64,000 nt of DNA from Phocaeicola_A sp036804505 (GCA_036804505.1 DAIRSI010000020.1:1-64000), one strand, 5' to 3'. Counted from the stretch's first letter, positions 8,781 to 19,300 are shown. Numbers and translations: made by a program. The notes: generated by a model not told the origin, from the letters alone.

Positions 8781-9629
8781 ATGAAAAAAAAGAATTTAAT
8801 CTATGTAGTCTCACTTTGTGCCGCACTAAGCTCTTGCAGTACAGTGGCTCTGACGGGAAGGAAACAGCTGATGCTGGTTTCTGATGAAGAGGTTATGAGT
8901 TTGAGCAACCAAAGTTACACACAATACATGTCATCCGCCAAAGTATCGACAGACAAAGCCAATACAGCCATGGTAGAGCGTGTAGGTCGCAGAATAGCCA
9001 ATGCCGTGGAAACCTATCTGAATGCCAACGGGCACAGTGCCGACGTGAAGAACTATTCCTGGGAATTCCATTTGGTACAGGACAGCCAGGCTAATGCATT
9101 CTGCATGCCGGGTGGTAAAATCGTGGTTTATGAAGGTCTGTTGCCAATTACCAAGACGGAATCTGCACTGGCCATCGTACTGGGACATGAAGTAGCCCAT
9201 GCTGTTGCCAAACACTCAGCTGAACGAATGAGCCAGCAATTGATTGCCAATTACGGAAGTCAGGCTTTGGGAGCCATCCTTTCAGGAACAGGTACAGCTA
9301 CACAGAATCTGGCACAAACCGTATATGGACTCGGAGCCAATTACGGAGTGATGCTTCCATATTCGCGTAAAGACGAAAGCGAAGCCGACCAGATGGGATT
9401 GATTTTTGCAGCAATGGCCGGATATGATCCAAGCGTAGCTGTCGATTTCTGGAAGAGAATGGCACAAGTAGGTTCACAGACGCCCGAATTCATGAGCGAT
9501 CACCCATCGGATGCCAGACGTATTGCAGCTATTCAGAAGAATCTGCCTATGGCACTAAAATACTACAAGCCGGCTGCAACTACGACAAAGACTTCAGTAA
9601 AGAGTACAAAATCGACCAAAAGAAGATAA
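8781..9629 (+). CDS. M48 family metalloprotease lipoprotein (LoiP-like)
   Basis: Periplasmic or outer-membrane zinc protease of the M48B type, probably acting in envelope protein quality control. A lipoprotein signal peptide ends at Cys19 (LSSC). The zinc site is HEVAH (136-140), with the third ligand Glu in ESEAD (199-203). The conserved NAFCMPGGKIVVYEG stretch is upstream, and SDHPSDARR near residue 240 is also typical of the family. The length of 282 residues fits. It is transcribed alone from its own -7 element and is followed by a clear terminator. Confidence 0.93.
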   Translation: MKKKNLIYVVSLCAALSSCSTVALTGRKQLMLVSDEEVMSLSNQSYTQYMSSAKVSTDKANTAMVERVGRRIANAVETYLNANGHSADVKNYSWEFHLVQDSQANAFCMPGGKIVVYEGLLPITKTESALAIVLGHEVAHAVAKHSAERMSQQLIANYGSQALGAILSGTGTATQNLAQTVYGLGANYGVMLPYSRKDESEADQMGLIFAAMAGYDPSVAVDFWKRMAQVGSQTPEFMSDHPSDARRIAAIQKNLPMALKYYKPAATTTKTSVKSTKSTKRR

Positions 9630-9677
9630 TTGTTGCACAACAGATAAAAATCCGCTGTGACACATGAATAAAAAATC

Positions 9678-9715
9678 AGGCGGTCTCCTCAGGGGAAAGG
9701 AGACCGCCTTTGTTG
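9678..9715 (+). terminator. Intrinsic terminator after the M48 peptidase gene
   Basis: A perfect 12-base inverted repeat (9678-9689 with 9698-9709), GC-rich with an 8-base loop, is followed by TTTGTTG. Confidence 0.85.
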
Positions 9716-10008
9716 TGAATAAAGGTAACCACGCATTACCCTCGTTTTTCCCTGCTTTCCCAAGCAAGAGCAAAACTTTTTTACTATGAAAAAACACGAG
9801 TTATATATATCTCTTTTATTGAATAAAAAACTATTTAATATCAATAGATGATATACGTGCTAAAAATAGCATATTAATTTAAATATTCCAAAAAAAATAC
9901 TTGTTTTTTTTAATTAAATTATCAAATAAGTGCATATTATGACGTATTAACAAGCAGGAAATTTAAAATTTTGTATATTCGCGTGAATTTACAAAATACA
10001 ACAATAAT
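9716..10008. other. AT-rich intergenic stretch, no gene seen
   Basis: After the terminator there is about 290 bases of very AT-rich DNA ahead of the threonine aldolase gene. A start-like ATG at 9786 opens only a 21-codon frame. A small hairpin (TGCTA-AAAA-TAGCA) is present near 9859. TATATTCG near 9974, one mismatch from TAnnTTTG, is the best promoter candidate for the next gene. Confidence 0.4.
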
Positions 10009-11034
10009 ATGAGAAGTTTTTGTTCAGACAACAATTCAGGGGTACATCCGTTAATCATGAAAGCTATAACAGATGCAAACACTGACCATGCCGTAGGTTA
10101 TGGTGACGACAAATGGACAGACGCCGCCGTAGCAAAAATCAGAGAGAATTTCGGTGACTGCGAACCGCTGTTCGTATTCAATGGGACAGGAAGCAACGTG
10201 ATTGCCCTGCAGTGCATGACGCGCACTTACCAAACCATATTCTGTGCCGAGACAGGGCATATATTCGTGGACGAATGCGGAGCACCTGCACGCTTCACGG
10301 GATGTAGTGTAAGAGCTATTCCTACTGCAGACGGGAAACTGACACCCGGCATGATAGAACCCTATCTTACAGGTATTGGCGAAGAACACCATTCACAGCC
10401 GGGAGCCATCTACATTTCACAATGTACCGAGCTTGGCACAATCTACACTCCTCAAGAACTGAAGAAGCTTACCACTTTTGCCCATAAGCACGGCATGAAA
10501 GTGCATATGGACGGTGCACGCATTTCCAATGCCGCAGCATCATTGGGTAAATCCCTGAAAGAAGTGAGCAAAGACGGAGGTATCGACACTCTCACTTTGG
10601 GTGGAACCAAGAATGGATTGATGATGGGAGAGTGTATCTTGATATTCAACGAAGAGCTGAAGGCCGAAGCCAAGTTCTACCGCAAACAAGCTGCCCAACT
10701 GGCATCAAAAATGAGATACCTCTCATGCCAGTTCACGGCCTACCTTACCGACGGACTGTGGAAAACATGTGCTGACAATGCCAACAAAAAATCATTTAAA
10801 TTCGCCGATGCTCTGAAACTTTACAAAGGTATCAGTTTTACACAAAAGATAGAAAGCAACCAATTGTTTCTCACCATGCCGAAGAAAGCGGCGGAAGCCA
10901 TGCTGAAGAAGTATCACTTCTACATCATGAAGGAACTGGGCAGTAACTGTGAAATCAGATTAGTATGCTCCTGGGACACTACGGATGAAGACATTGACGC
11001 TTTCCTGGTGGACTTGAGCAAAGTAATGAAATAA
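10009..11034 (+). CDS. ltaE: Low-specificity threonine aldolase
   Basis: PLP-dependent beta-eliminating lyase family enzyme that cleaves L-threonine (or allo-threonine) to glycine and acetaldehyde. The PLP lysine is Lys201 in TLGGTKNG. Upstream landmarks are FNGTGSNV (phosphate-binding region, about 58-64) and VHMDGARISNAA (about 165-176), whose Asp168 contacts the pyridine nitrogen. The length of 341 residues is normal. It is a single gene with no partner; glycine supply links it loosely to the glyA gene elsewhere in the window. Ligand specificity (L-threonine versus other beta-hydroxy amino acids) cannot be read from the sequence. Confidence 0.9.
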   Translation: MRSFCSDNNSGVHPLIMKAITDANTDHAVGYGDDKWTDAAVAKIRENFGDCEPLFVFNGTGSNVIALQCMTRTYQTIFCAETGHIFVDECGAPARFTGCSVRAIPTADGKLTPGMIEPYLTGIGEEHHSQPGAIYISQCTELGTIYTPQELKKLTTFAHKHGMKVHMDGARISNAAASLGKSLKEVSKDGGIDTLTLGGTKNGLMMGECILIFNEELKAEAKFYRKQAAQLASKMRYLSCQFTAYLTDGLWKTCADNANKKSFKFADALKLYKGISFTQKIESNQLFLTMPKKAAEAMLKKYHFYIMKELGSNCEIRLVCSWDTTDEDIDAFLVDLSKVMK

Positions 11035-11050
11035 AATTCAGACAAAGATT

Positions 11051-11088
11051 TTGTACCGGATATGTCAGACATTGACATTCTGGTACAA
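11051..11088. terminator. Hairpin between convergent ltaE and acyl-CoA ligase genes
   Basis: A long imperfect inverted repeat pairs 11051-11066 with 11074-11088, with one bulge and one mismatch. It overlaps the stop codon of the minus-strand gene. T-runs are not directly adjacent, so it is a weaker terminator candidate. Confidence 0.45.
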
Positions 11089-12729
11089 ATATCTCTTGAT
11101 ACTTTTTTTTGCAGTCTTTTCGAATTCCTCACCCCATATCACCACACGTGAAATTTGGGAATAGGATGGCAAGGATGAATTCACATCTTTCAAGCTATCC
11201 TCTATGATCTGAAGTCGCTCGGCTTCCTTAACAACACCGTCACCACTCGTAATCATACTATAGTCGGGATAAATGAGAGCCACAAGTTTTCCATCTTTCA
11301 TAATTACCAGAGATTCGTTCACTACCGGCAGACTGTTTATTTTCGATTCTATTTCCTCCGGATAAATATTCTGTCCCGAGGTGCCGAGAAGCATATTCTT
11401 GCAACGACCTTTGATGAAGACATTACCATGTGCATCCATCGTTACCATATCACCCGTGCGTAACCATCCATCGCTATCTATAATTTTAGCAGTTTCCTCC
11501 GGGTTCTTGTAATAACCCAGCATCAGATTCGGTCCTTTGCACATCAATTCACCGGAAATTTCATGAGGATTGGAAGAATCTACTTTGAGCTGCATGCCTG
11601 GCGCAGCTTTTCCGCAAGAGCGAGTCATATATTCCTCTTCACGACTGATGGTGATGAGCGGTCCGCACTCTGTCATTCCATAGGCTACGGTGTATGGAAA
11701 ACCGATAAGTTTTAAAAACTTCTCTACGTCCTCATTAAAAGGCGCACCACCGATAATGATTTCATAGAAATTCCCTCCAAAAGCGGACATTGCTTCATGT
11801 CGGGCATATTCCTTTATTTTATCATTAATGATGGGAAGCCTGAGCAGAAGTCGTCCTATCTTATTATCCACACGCGGAAGGATGTTCTTCTTTATGATTT
11901 TTTCGAGTACCAAGGGAACACAAGCTATCACCTTGGGCTTGATTAAAGGAAACATTTCCATAATGAGCCTGGGACTTGGAGAACGCGACAAGAACCAAAG
12001 ATGCACTCCATGTGTGATACCATAAAGGAAATCCACTGTCATGCCAAACACATGGCCCAAGGGGAGAATGGATACGACATCATCACCCGCTTTCAATCCA
12101 ATTTTTTCACGACATTGCAGTATGTTGCTCAGAATGCTGCGATAGGGAAGCATCACCCCTTTGGAAAATCCGGTCGTTCCACTGGTATAATTGATGATGG
12201 CCACATCTTCCGGATCTTCTGACTGATAGGATATGCTTTCCGGAAGAAATTTGAAAGGATATTCCTTGCCGAAAAGCTCATTGAGATGATCAAAAGCCCC
12301 GTTGAGTCGGCCGGATCGTGAAAAAATGATGCGACTGTCATTAAGACTCACAATTCCTTCGAGATCGGGCATGCTTTCTTCATTGAGATTCTCCCAAACC
12401 TGATCGGCCACGAAAAATAAACGTGAACCGGAATGATTCACTATGTTATGTATATTGTCGGCTTTGAAATCATGAAGAATGGGAACGATGACAGCTCCGT
12501 ATGTAACTGTAGCAAGAAAAGACACGCACCAATTCACACTATTACGTCCGCAAACCGCTATTCTGTCTCCTCTTTCAATGCCCGAAGACTGAAACAAGAT
12601 ATGAATCTTTTCAATTTTCCTGGCAAGCCCCTTGTATTGTAAAGTAACTCCATTGAAATCAGTCAACGCATTTAAATCCCAATTATCCCTGATACTGCGT
12701 TCAATGAGTCTGATAAAACCTTCTTCCAT
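11065..12729 (-). CDS. AMP-dependent acyl-CoA synthetase (long-chain fatty acid CoA ligase family)
   Basis: ANL superfamily adenylate-forming enzyme, most likely activating a fatty acid to its CoA ester. Core motifs are the A3 P-loop YTSGTTGFSKG, the A5 motif YGMTECGP, the A7 motif LRTGDM and the A8 hinge region. A Lys near the C-terminus (EKTAKKSIKRYL) is the usual A10 catalytic lysine. I start it at the ATG at 12729 (MEEGFIRLIE), giving 554 residues. A longer frame exists from a TTG at 12768, but that codon lies inside a good -7 promoter element (12766-12773), so it cannot be translated from that promoter. An ATG at 12747 is the only other option. The acyl specificity is unknown. Confidence 0.88.
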   Translation of the reverse strand: MEEGFIRLIERSIRDNWDLNALTDFNGVTLQYKGLARKIEKIHILFQSSGIERGDRIAVCGRNSVNWCVSFLATVTYGAVIVPILHDFKADNIHNIVNHSGSRLFFVADQVWENLNEESMPDLEGIVSLNDSRIIFSRSGRLNGAFDHLNELFGKEYPFKFLPESISYQSEDPEDVAIINYTSGTTGFSKGVMLPYRSILSNILQCREKIGLKAGDDVVSILPLGHVFGMTVDFLYGITHGVHLWFLSRSPSPRLIMEMFPLIKPKVIACVPLVLEKIIKKNILPRVDNKIGRLLLRLPIINDKIKEYARHEAMSAFGGNFYEIIIGGAPFNEDVEKFLKLIGFPYTVAYGMTECGPLITISREEEYMTRSCGKAAPGMQLKVDSSNPHEISGELMCKGPNLMLGYYKNPEETAKIIDSDGWLRTGDMVTMDAHGNVFIKGRCKNMLLGTSGQNIYPEEIESKINSLPVVNESLVIMKDGKLVALIYPDYSMITSGDGVVKEAERLQIIEDSLKDVNSSLPSYSQISRVVIWGEEFEKTAKKSIKRYLYQNVNV

Positions 12730-12765
12730 ATTAATATTTTTGCACATTTTACGTGAAAGTGAGCA

Positions 12766-12773
12766 CAAAATTA
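12766..12773 (-). promoter_or_regulatory. -7 promoter element for the acyl-CoA ligase gene
   Basis: On the minus strand this reads TAATTTTG (TAnnTTTG), 36 bases before the chosen ATG at 12729. It decides against the upstream TTG start. Confidence 0.65.
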
Positions 12774-12883
12774 TAGGCTAGATTTCAATTATAAGAAATT
12801 GATACAAACATTTACATTAAATTAACAAGAGTTTATAAGATTATTCTGAAATTTGCAGGCTGAAACAGTAACCACAGATAAAT

Positions 12884-13534
12884 ATGGAAAAAGAAAGACG
12901 AATAGCCGCCTTATTTGATTTGGATGGCGTAGTGCTGGACACGGAAAACCAATACAGTATTCTTTGGGGAGAAATCGGAAAAGAATATCATCCTGAGATA
13001 GCACATTTCGAGAATGCTATCAAAGGACAGACCCTGGAACAGATTTATGAAAAGTTCTTTGGAGGAGATTTGGACTTGCAGGCAATGATTACCACCCGAC
13101 TCGACAAATTTGAAGAACAAATGAACTACGATTATATAGAAGGGGCAAAGGATTTTATTCTCTCCCTGAAAGAAAAAGGAATTTTCACTGCTGTAGTAAC
13201 CAGCTCGAACGAAAAGAAAATGAATAACGTGTACCGAAGCAAACCGGAGCTGAAAGGACTTTTCGACCGCATCCTTACGGCAGATATGTTCAAGGCCAGC
13301 AAACCGGCGCCCGACTGCTATCTGCTAGGTGCAGAAGTGTTTGGAGCCAAAACGGAAAATTGTGTGGTATTCGAGGATTCCTTTCACGGACTGGAAGCCG
13401 GAAGACGGGCTGGTATGAAGGTGGTGGGCCTCTCCACCACAAATCCGGAAGAAAGCATCAAAGACATGGCTGATTTGGTAATACCCGATTTTAAAAATTT
13501 CAGTATAAACGATATGCTGAATCTGCTGAACTGA
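12884..13534 (+). CDS. HAD superfamily hydrolase, beta-phosphoglucomutase-like
   Basis: Subfamily IA HAD phosphatase of 216 residues. Motif I is LFDLDGVVLDTE, with nucleophile Asp12 and acid/base Asp14. The helical cap covers about residues 20-80. Motif II is VVTSSN, and a Lys in KASKPAPDCY is motif III. Motif IV is VVFEDSFHGLEAG. The Gly-Val-Val after the DxD and the KPAPDCYL stretch resemble phosphoglucomutase/sugar-phosphate phosphatases, but a mutase function cannot be told apart from a phosphatase by eye. It is divergent from the acyl-CoA ligase gene, and the next gene (panB) has its own promoter. Confidence 0.85.
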   Translation: MEKERRIAALFDLDGVVLDTENQYSILWGEIGKEYHPEIAHFENAIKGQTLEQIYEKFFGGDLDLQAMITTRLDKFEEQMNYDYIEGAKDFILSLKEKGIFTAVVTSSNEKKMNNVYRSKPELKGLFDRILTADMFKASKPAPDCYLLGAEVFGAKTENCVVFEDSFHGLEAGRRAGMKVVGLSTTNPEESIKDMADLVIPDFKNFSINDMLNLLN

Positions 13535-13583
13535 AAAAAGCAACAAAAGAGAAAGTTTTGTATCATATCTGAATTAAAAGCTG

Positions 13584-13591
13584 TAATTTTG
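13584..13591 (+). promoter_or_regulatory. -7 promoter element for panB
   Basis: TAATTTTG is 36 bases ahead of the ATG at 13628. A TTTG at 13557-13560 is 23 bases upstream, slightly longer than the usual spacing. Confidence 0.65.
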
Positions 13592-13627
13592 CATCGTTTT
13601 AAAAAATAACTAACAAAATCAAGTAAA

Positions 13628-14449
13628 ATGGCAGGATATATCTGTGATGATACGCGCAAGGTGACTACGCGCAGACTGATTGAAATGAAGCAGCACGGAG
13701 AAAAGATTTCCATGTTGACTTCATATGACTACACCATAGCGCAAATAGTGGACGGTGCAGGTATGGATGTGATACTTGTGGGCGACTCTGCATCCAATGT
13801 GATGGCAGGAAACGAAACCACATTACCCATTACTCTGGACCAGATGATTTATCATGCAACCTCGGTAGTACGGGGAGTAAAACGGGCTCTTGTGGTAGTG
13901 GATATGCCGTTCGGGACCTATCAGGTGAACGAAACGGAAGCTGTTACCAACGCCATCAAGATTATGCAACGCAGCCATGCCGATTCCGTAAAACTGGAAG
14001 GAGGAGAAGAAATTCTTCCGATGGTGAAGAAAATCATAGCGGCAGGCATTCCCATCATGGGACATCTGGGACTAACGCCACAGAGTATCAACAAATTCGG
14101 AACCTACTCCGTACGGGCTAAGGAAGAAGCAGAAGCCAACAAACTAGTCAAAGACGCCCATTTGCTTGAAGATGCCGGATGCTTTGCCCTCGTGCTGGAA
14201 AAGATTCCTGCCGTACTGGCGGAACGTGTTTCCAAGGAACTATCCATCCCTGTTATCGGCATTGGCGCCGGAAGCGGTGTGGACGGACAAGTGCTGGTTG
14301 TTGCCGACATGCTGGGAATGAACAAAGGCTTTTCGCCTAAATTCCTTCGTCGTTATGCCGATCTTCACACCATTATGACAGATGCTATAGGAAACTACAT
14401 CACCGACGTTAAATCCGGTGATTTTCCCAACGAAAAAGAACAGTACTAA
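13628..14449 (+). CDS. panB: 3-methyl-2-oxobutanoate hydroxymethyltransferase (ketopantoate hydroxymethyltransferase)
   Basis: First committed enzyme of pantothenate synthesis; it transfers a hydroxymethyl group from 5,10-methylene-tetrahydrofolate to 2-ketoisovalerate. Family landmarks in order are MLTSYDYTIAQI, the metal-binding VGDSASNVMAG (about residues 57-67), VVDMPFGTYQ, SVKLEGG, PIMGHLGLTPQS, LVLEKIPA (catalytic Glu), PVIGIGAG and VLVVADMLGM. At 273 residues it is full length. The MFS transporter gene begins 18 bases after the stop, suggesting a shared transcript; other pan genes are not in this window. Confidence 0.97.
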   Translation: MAGYICDDTRKVTTRRLIEMKQHGEKISMLTSYDYTIAQIVDGAGMDVILVGDSASNVMAGNETTLPITLDQMIYHATSVVRGVKRALVVVDMPFGTYQVNETEAVTNAIKIMQRSHADSVKLEGGEEILPMVKKIIAAGIPIMGHLGLTPQSINKFGTYSVRAKEEAEANKLVKDAHLLEDAGCFALVLEKIPAVLAERVSKELSIPVIGIGAGSGVDGQVLVVADMLGMNKGFSPKFLRRYADLHTIMTDAIGNYITDVKSGDFPNEKEQY

Positions 14450-14467
14450 AAAAAACCGACTTAAGCC

Positions 14468-15622
14468 ATGAAAGAAGAAAGGGCTATTTTGTGGAATTGG
14501 AATTTCTGGTCCATTTGCCTGACCAACCTGTGCCTTAGCTGCTCTCTGTATATGTTGCTCCCTGCATTCCCCATCTGGATGATCAACATGTACTATGCTT
14601 CGCCGCTGGAAGCTGCAGCCATACTTGCCGTGTTCGGTGTGGCAATCTTTATTCTGGGACCATTCTTCAACTATATCGTAGATCGCTTCATGAGAAAGCG
14701 CGTCTGCCAGTTTTCCCTGCTTGCCGTATGCGCAGCAACAGCCGGATTCCACTTTGTGGGCGGATTGGAAACCATATTCTGGTTCCGTATCCTCCAAGGT
14801 GCCATGTTCGGTATGGCAGCAGCTACCTTGGGCAGCACATTGGCCATCGACCTGAGTAACTCACTTAGACGTACCGATGCCAACAATGCCTATTACTGGT
14901 TCAGCAGATTTTCTCTGGCGTTGGGCCCTCTCTGTGGAATATTCATTTATCAAATATTCGGCATACAAGTTGTCATCACCACATCCATCGCATTGGGCCT
15001 AGTTGCCTACCTGCTGATATCAACAGTGAAGATTCCTTTCCGTGCTCCTTTGAGCCCGAAAGTATGTTCGTTCGACAGATTTCTGCTTGTAAGAGCCATG
15101 GTTCCTTTCCTGAACCTACTGCTAATAGCTTTTCTGTACGGTCTGACCTTGACTTGCAACATGAACTACGAATTCTACGGTTGCATGATGATAGGATTTT
15201 CACTTGCTTTGCTTGCCATAAAATATGTGTTCAAAGAGGCTGAAGAACGCTCGGAAATAACAGCCGGACTCATTGCACTGACGTTTGCCATGCTACTGAG
15301 ATTCACGCACCCCAATAATGACGCAGCTTTCTATCTGACAGCTACATTGGTGGGACTTGGCATCGGCATGAGCACAGCCCGGTTCTTGCTCTACTTCTTG
15401 AAACTGGCTGAACATTGTGAACGCGGAGCTGCAAACACCACGTATATGCTGGCATGGGAGTTGGGCATGGCTATGGGATACTTTACGGGATATGCCATGG
15501 TGAACTATTCCGTAACACTCTTATCAAAAGTCAGTGGAGTAGGGTTTATCATCAGTCTGATGGCCTTGATACTTTACCTTACCGTGACTCACAAATACAT
15601 TATTAGAAATAAAAGAAAATAA
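14468..15622 (+). CDS. MFS transporter
   Basis: Major facilitator superfamily inner-membrane transporter of 384 residues with about 12 hydrophobic helices. The loop after helix 2 (NYIVDRFMRKRV) matches the MFS motif A region with an Asp-Arg followed by basic residues. The protein is rich in small and aromatic residues throughout its helices. Substrate cannot be inferred. It lies between panB and a YhcH-like secreted protein with short gaps (18 and 12 bases), so the three genes probably share a transcript. A role in pantothenate or precursor transport is only a contextual guess. Confidence 0.85.
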   Translation: MKEERAILWNWNFWSICLTNLCLSCSLYMLLPAFPIWMINMYYASPLEAAAILAVFGVAIFILGPFFNYIVDRFMRKRVCQFSLLAVCAATAGFHFVGGLETIFWFRILQGAMFGMAAATLGSTLAIDLSNSLRRTDANNAYYWFSRFSLALGPLCGIFIYQIFGIQVVITTSIALGLVAYLLISTVKIPFRAPLSPKVCSFDRFLLVRAMVPFLNLLLIAFLYGLTLTCNMNYEFYGCMMIGFSLALLAIKYVFKEAEERSEITAGLIALTFAMLLRFTHPNNDAAFYLTATLVGLGIGMSTARFLLYFLKLAEHCERGAANTTYMLAWELGMAMGYFTGYAMVNYSVTLLSKVSGVGFIISLMALILYLTVTHKYIIRNKRK

Positions 15623-15634
15623 ACAAATCTGATT

Positions 15635-16258
15635 ATGAAAAAGAAATTAAATTTACGGTTTATAGTTACACTGATGGTGTGTATGCTGTCAGTTTCCTAC
15701 ATGAGTGCTCAACAGAATGCGGAAACAGTGAGCTGCAAGACAGCAAAAAAATGGTGCAAAAGCGGTGAATGGAGAAACGGATTCAAAGCCACTCCATACA
15801 AGACAACCGACCTCAAAGAATTCTACAGTCAGTATCATAAGAACAAAGCATTGTGGGACAAACTGTTTACATGGCTTGGCAGTCATAACCTTGAAACGAT
15901 AGAAGCAGGGCAATATGCCGTGGACGGCGAACACTGCTTCGTGAAAGTGTCCGATGTAATGACCCGTCCTTTGGATAAATGCGGAATCGAATCACACAGA
16001 AGATACATCGATCTTCAATATGTTGCCAAGGGTACAGAGAGATTCGGACGTATCAAGAATATGAGTGATGCGACCCCTAAGGCACCATACAAGCCGGACA
16101 TCATCAATTACACATCCGACAAGGTGAAATATATGAACTCACGTCCGGATATCTTCTTCCTCTTCTTCCCAAGCAATCTTCACGTAGCTATGGGACAGGC
16201 AGGAGCGGAGCCCGAACAGGTACGCTTGATTGTAGCCAAGATTGAATACACAAAATAG
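15635..16258 (+). CDS. Secreted YhcH/YjgK/YiaL family protein
   Basis: DUF386 cupin-like protein of the YhcH/YjgK/YiaL family (207 residues) carrying a signal peptide at about residues 1-25 (LSVSYMSAQ), so it should act in the periplasm or beyond. Family features are ESHRRYIDLQYVAKG, with a His and acidic residues that in the family line the cupin cavity and may bind metal, and the later FFLFFPSNLHVAMGQ. YhcH relatives are linked to sialic acid and other sugar metabolism, but no biochemical role is certain. A second, unexported family member lies at 45621-46061. The typical C-terminal stretch that follows HVAMGQ is present (EQVRLIVAKIEY). Confidence 0.85.
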   Translation: MKKKLNLRFIVTLMVCMLSVSYMSAQQNAETVSCKTAKKWCKSGEWRNGFKATPYKTTDLKEFYSQYHKNKALWDKLFTWLGSHNLETIEAGQYAVDGEHCFVKVSDVMTRPLDKCGIESHRRYIDLQYVAKGTERFGRIKNMSDATPKAPYKPDIINYTSDKVKYMNSRPDIFFLFFPSNLHVAMGQAGAEPEQVRLIVAKIEYTK

Positions 16259-16274
16259 TTTTTACATTAAAAAC

Positions 16275-16306
16275 TTTCTTTCGTAAGTAAAAAACTTGTA
16301 TTTTTG
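16275..16306 (+). promoter_or_regulatory. Promoter for the ileS operon
   Basis: TATTTTTG at 16299-16306 matches the -7 consensus; TTTC at 16275-16278, 20 bases upstream, is a three-of-four match to TTTG. The ATG of ileS lies 58 bases downstream at 16365. Confidence 0.6.
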
Positions 16307-16364
16307 CATTTTATTTTGAAAACAGATAAAAGCAGTAACAAAAAATAGAAAAAATACACGATAT

Positions 16365-19300
16365 ATGACAAAGAGATTCACTGAAAGAAATCAGTTAGAC
16401 CTCTCACAGGTTAATAAGGATGTCCTGAAGGAATGGGACGAAAAAGATTTATTCCACAAAAGTATCAAGGAACGCGAAGGCTGTCCTTCTTTCGTATTTT
16501 ATGAGGGACCTCCTTCAGCAAACGGCTTGCCCGGCATTCATCACGTAATGGCTCGTACCATCAAGGATATTTTCTGCAGATACAAAACCATGAAAGGTTT
16601 CCAAGTGAAAAGAAAAGCCGGATGGGATACTCACGGACTGCCTGTGGAACTAGGCGTGGAAAAATCTTTGGGAATCACAAAAGAAGATATCGGCAAAACT
16701 ATATCAGTGGCAAAATATAACGAGACTTGCCGCAAGGATGTGATGAAATTTACCAAAGAATGGACTGACCTGACTCACAAAATGGGTTATTGGGTAGATC
16801 TGGACAATCCTTACATTACTTACGATAACAGATACATAGAGACACTTTGGTGGCTGCTTAAGCAGATTTACAATAAAGGACTTCTTTACAAAGGATATAC
16901 CATCCAACCGTATTCTCCTGCAGCAGGTACCGGGCTGAGCAGCCACGAGCTGAACCAACCGGGATGCTACAGAGACGTAAAGGATACTACCGTTGTGGCA
17001 CAGTTCAAGATGAAGAACCCGAAACCTGAAATGAAGGAGTGGGGAACACCTTACTTCATAGCATGGACCACAACTCCCTGGACTTTGCCTTCAAACACAG
17101 CCCTCTGCGTAGGTCCCAAAATAGACTATGTAGCCGTACAGAGCTACAACGGATATACGGGTGAACCCATCACTGTTGTACTTGCCAAAGCATTGGTGAA
17201 TGCACATTTCAACCCCAAAGCAGCTGAACTTTCGCTCGACAGCTACAAGCCGGGAGACAAACTGATTCCCTATAAGGTAATTGCTGAATACAAAGGTACC
17301 GACCTGGTGGGTATGGAATACGAACAACTCATGCCATGGGTAAATCCAGGCGAAGGGGCTTTCAGAGTAATCCCCGGTGATTACGTCACGACAGAAGACG
17401 GTACAGGAATTGTACACATCGCCCCGACATTCGGTGCAGATGATGCCTTGGTTGCCAAAGCTGCTGGCGTACCACCCTTGCAACTCATCAACAAAAAAGG
17501 CGAACGCCGTCCGATGGTGGATCTCACCGGTAAGTTCTATCTACTGGAAGAACTGGACGATGAATTCGTAAAGAACAATGTAAATGTAGAACTCTACAAG
17601 GAATACGCAGGCCGTTTCGTGAAAAACGACTACGACCCGAACCTTACTGAAAAGGACGAAACTCTGGACATCAGCATCTGCATGATGATGAAGGTGGCCA
17701 ACCAGGCATTCAAGATAGAAAAACATGTACACAACTATCCTCATTGCTGGCGTACTGACAAGCCGATTCTATACTATCCGCTTGACAGCTGGTTCATCAA
17801 GTCGACAGCATGCAAGGACCGCATGATAGCCTTGAACAAGACCATCAAATGGAAACCCGAATCGACCGGTACAGGCCGTTTTGGCAAATGGCTGGAAAAT
17901 CTTAATGACTGGAACCTGAGCCGTTCACGCTTCTGGGGTACACCGTTGCCTATTTGGAGAAGTGAAACAGGAGAGGAAATCTGTATCGGATCGGTAGAGG
18001 AACTCTATAATGAAATTGAGAAATCAGTGAATGCCGGTTTCATGAAATCCAATCCATACAAGGACAACGGGTTCGTTCCGGCAAATTACAATAAGGATAA
18101 TTACGAAAAGATAGACTTGCACCGTCCATACGTGGATGATATCATCCTCGTATCCGAAAGCGGCAAGCCGATGAAGCGTGAGACAGACTTGATAGACGTC
18201 TGGTTCGATTCCGGTTCCATGCCTTATGCACAGATTCACTATCCTTTTGAAAACAAGGATTTGCTGGACAGCGGTAGCGTTTATCCCGCAGATTTCATCG
18301 CTGAAGGAGTGGACCAAACCCGCGGATGGTTCTTCACTTTGCATGCCATTGCTACCATGGTGTTCGACTCCGTGTCTTACAAAGCCGTGGTTTCCAACGG
18401 GCTGGTACTCGACAAGAACGGCAATAAAATGTCCAAACGCTTGGGTAATGCAGTAGATCCTTTCAGCACTATTGAAAAATATGGTTCCGACCCTCTACGT
18501 TGGTACATGATTACCAATGCATCACCGTGGGACAACCTGAAGTTTGACACGGAAGGTATTGACGAGGTTCGCCGCAAGTTCTTCGGTACATTGTCCAACA
18601 CCTATTCATTCCTGGCGCTCTATGCCAATGTGGATGGATTCAACTATTCCGAGAAAGATGTTCCTTACAACGAACGTCCGGAAATTGACCGTTGGATTAT
18701 CTCAGAACTCAATACATTAATCAAGAACGTAGACGAAAGCCTGAACGATTATGAACCGACACGTGCCGGGCGTATGATTTCAGACTTCGTGAACGATAAT
18801 CTGTCCAACTGGTACGTCCGTCTGAACCGTAAGCGTTTCTGGGGAAGTTCCATGAGTGCAGACAAACTTTCAGCCTACCAGACATTATATCTCTGCCTGG
18901 AGACGGTGAGCAAGCTGATGGCACCCATCTCTCCATTCTATGCAGACCAATTATTCCTGGACCTTCAGGCTGCAACCGGACGTGACAAATCCGAGAGTGT
19001 ACACTTGGCTAAATTCCCTGAATGCGATGAGAAACTGATCGACAAGGAACTCGAAGCCAGAATGGAAATGGCCCAACAGGCAACATCCATGGTCCTGGCA
19101 CTCCGCCGCAAGGTAAATATAAAAGTTCGCCAACCGCTGCAGTGCATGATGATTCCGGTAGTAGACGAAGAGCAGAGAAGACATATAGAAGCAGTTCAAG
19201 ACTTGATAAAGAATGAGGTGAATGTCAAGGAGATACAATTCGTTGATAACGAAAAAGGAATCCTTGTGAAAAAGGTGAAATGCGATTTCAAGAAACTAGG

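Noticed and set aside
12730..12768. A TTG-initiated N-terminal extension of the acyl-CoA ligase
   Set aside because: The TTG is part of a consensus -7 promoter element, so it would not be in the mRNA.
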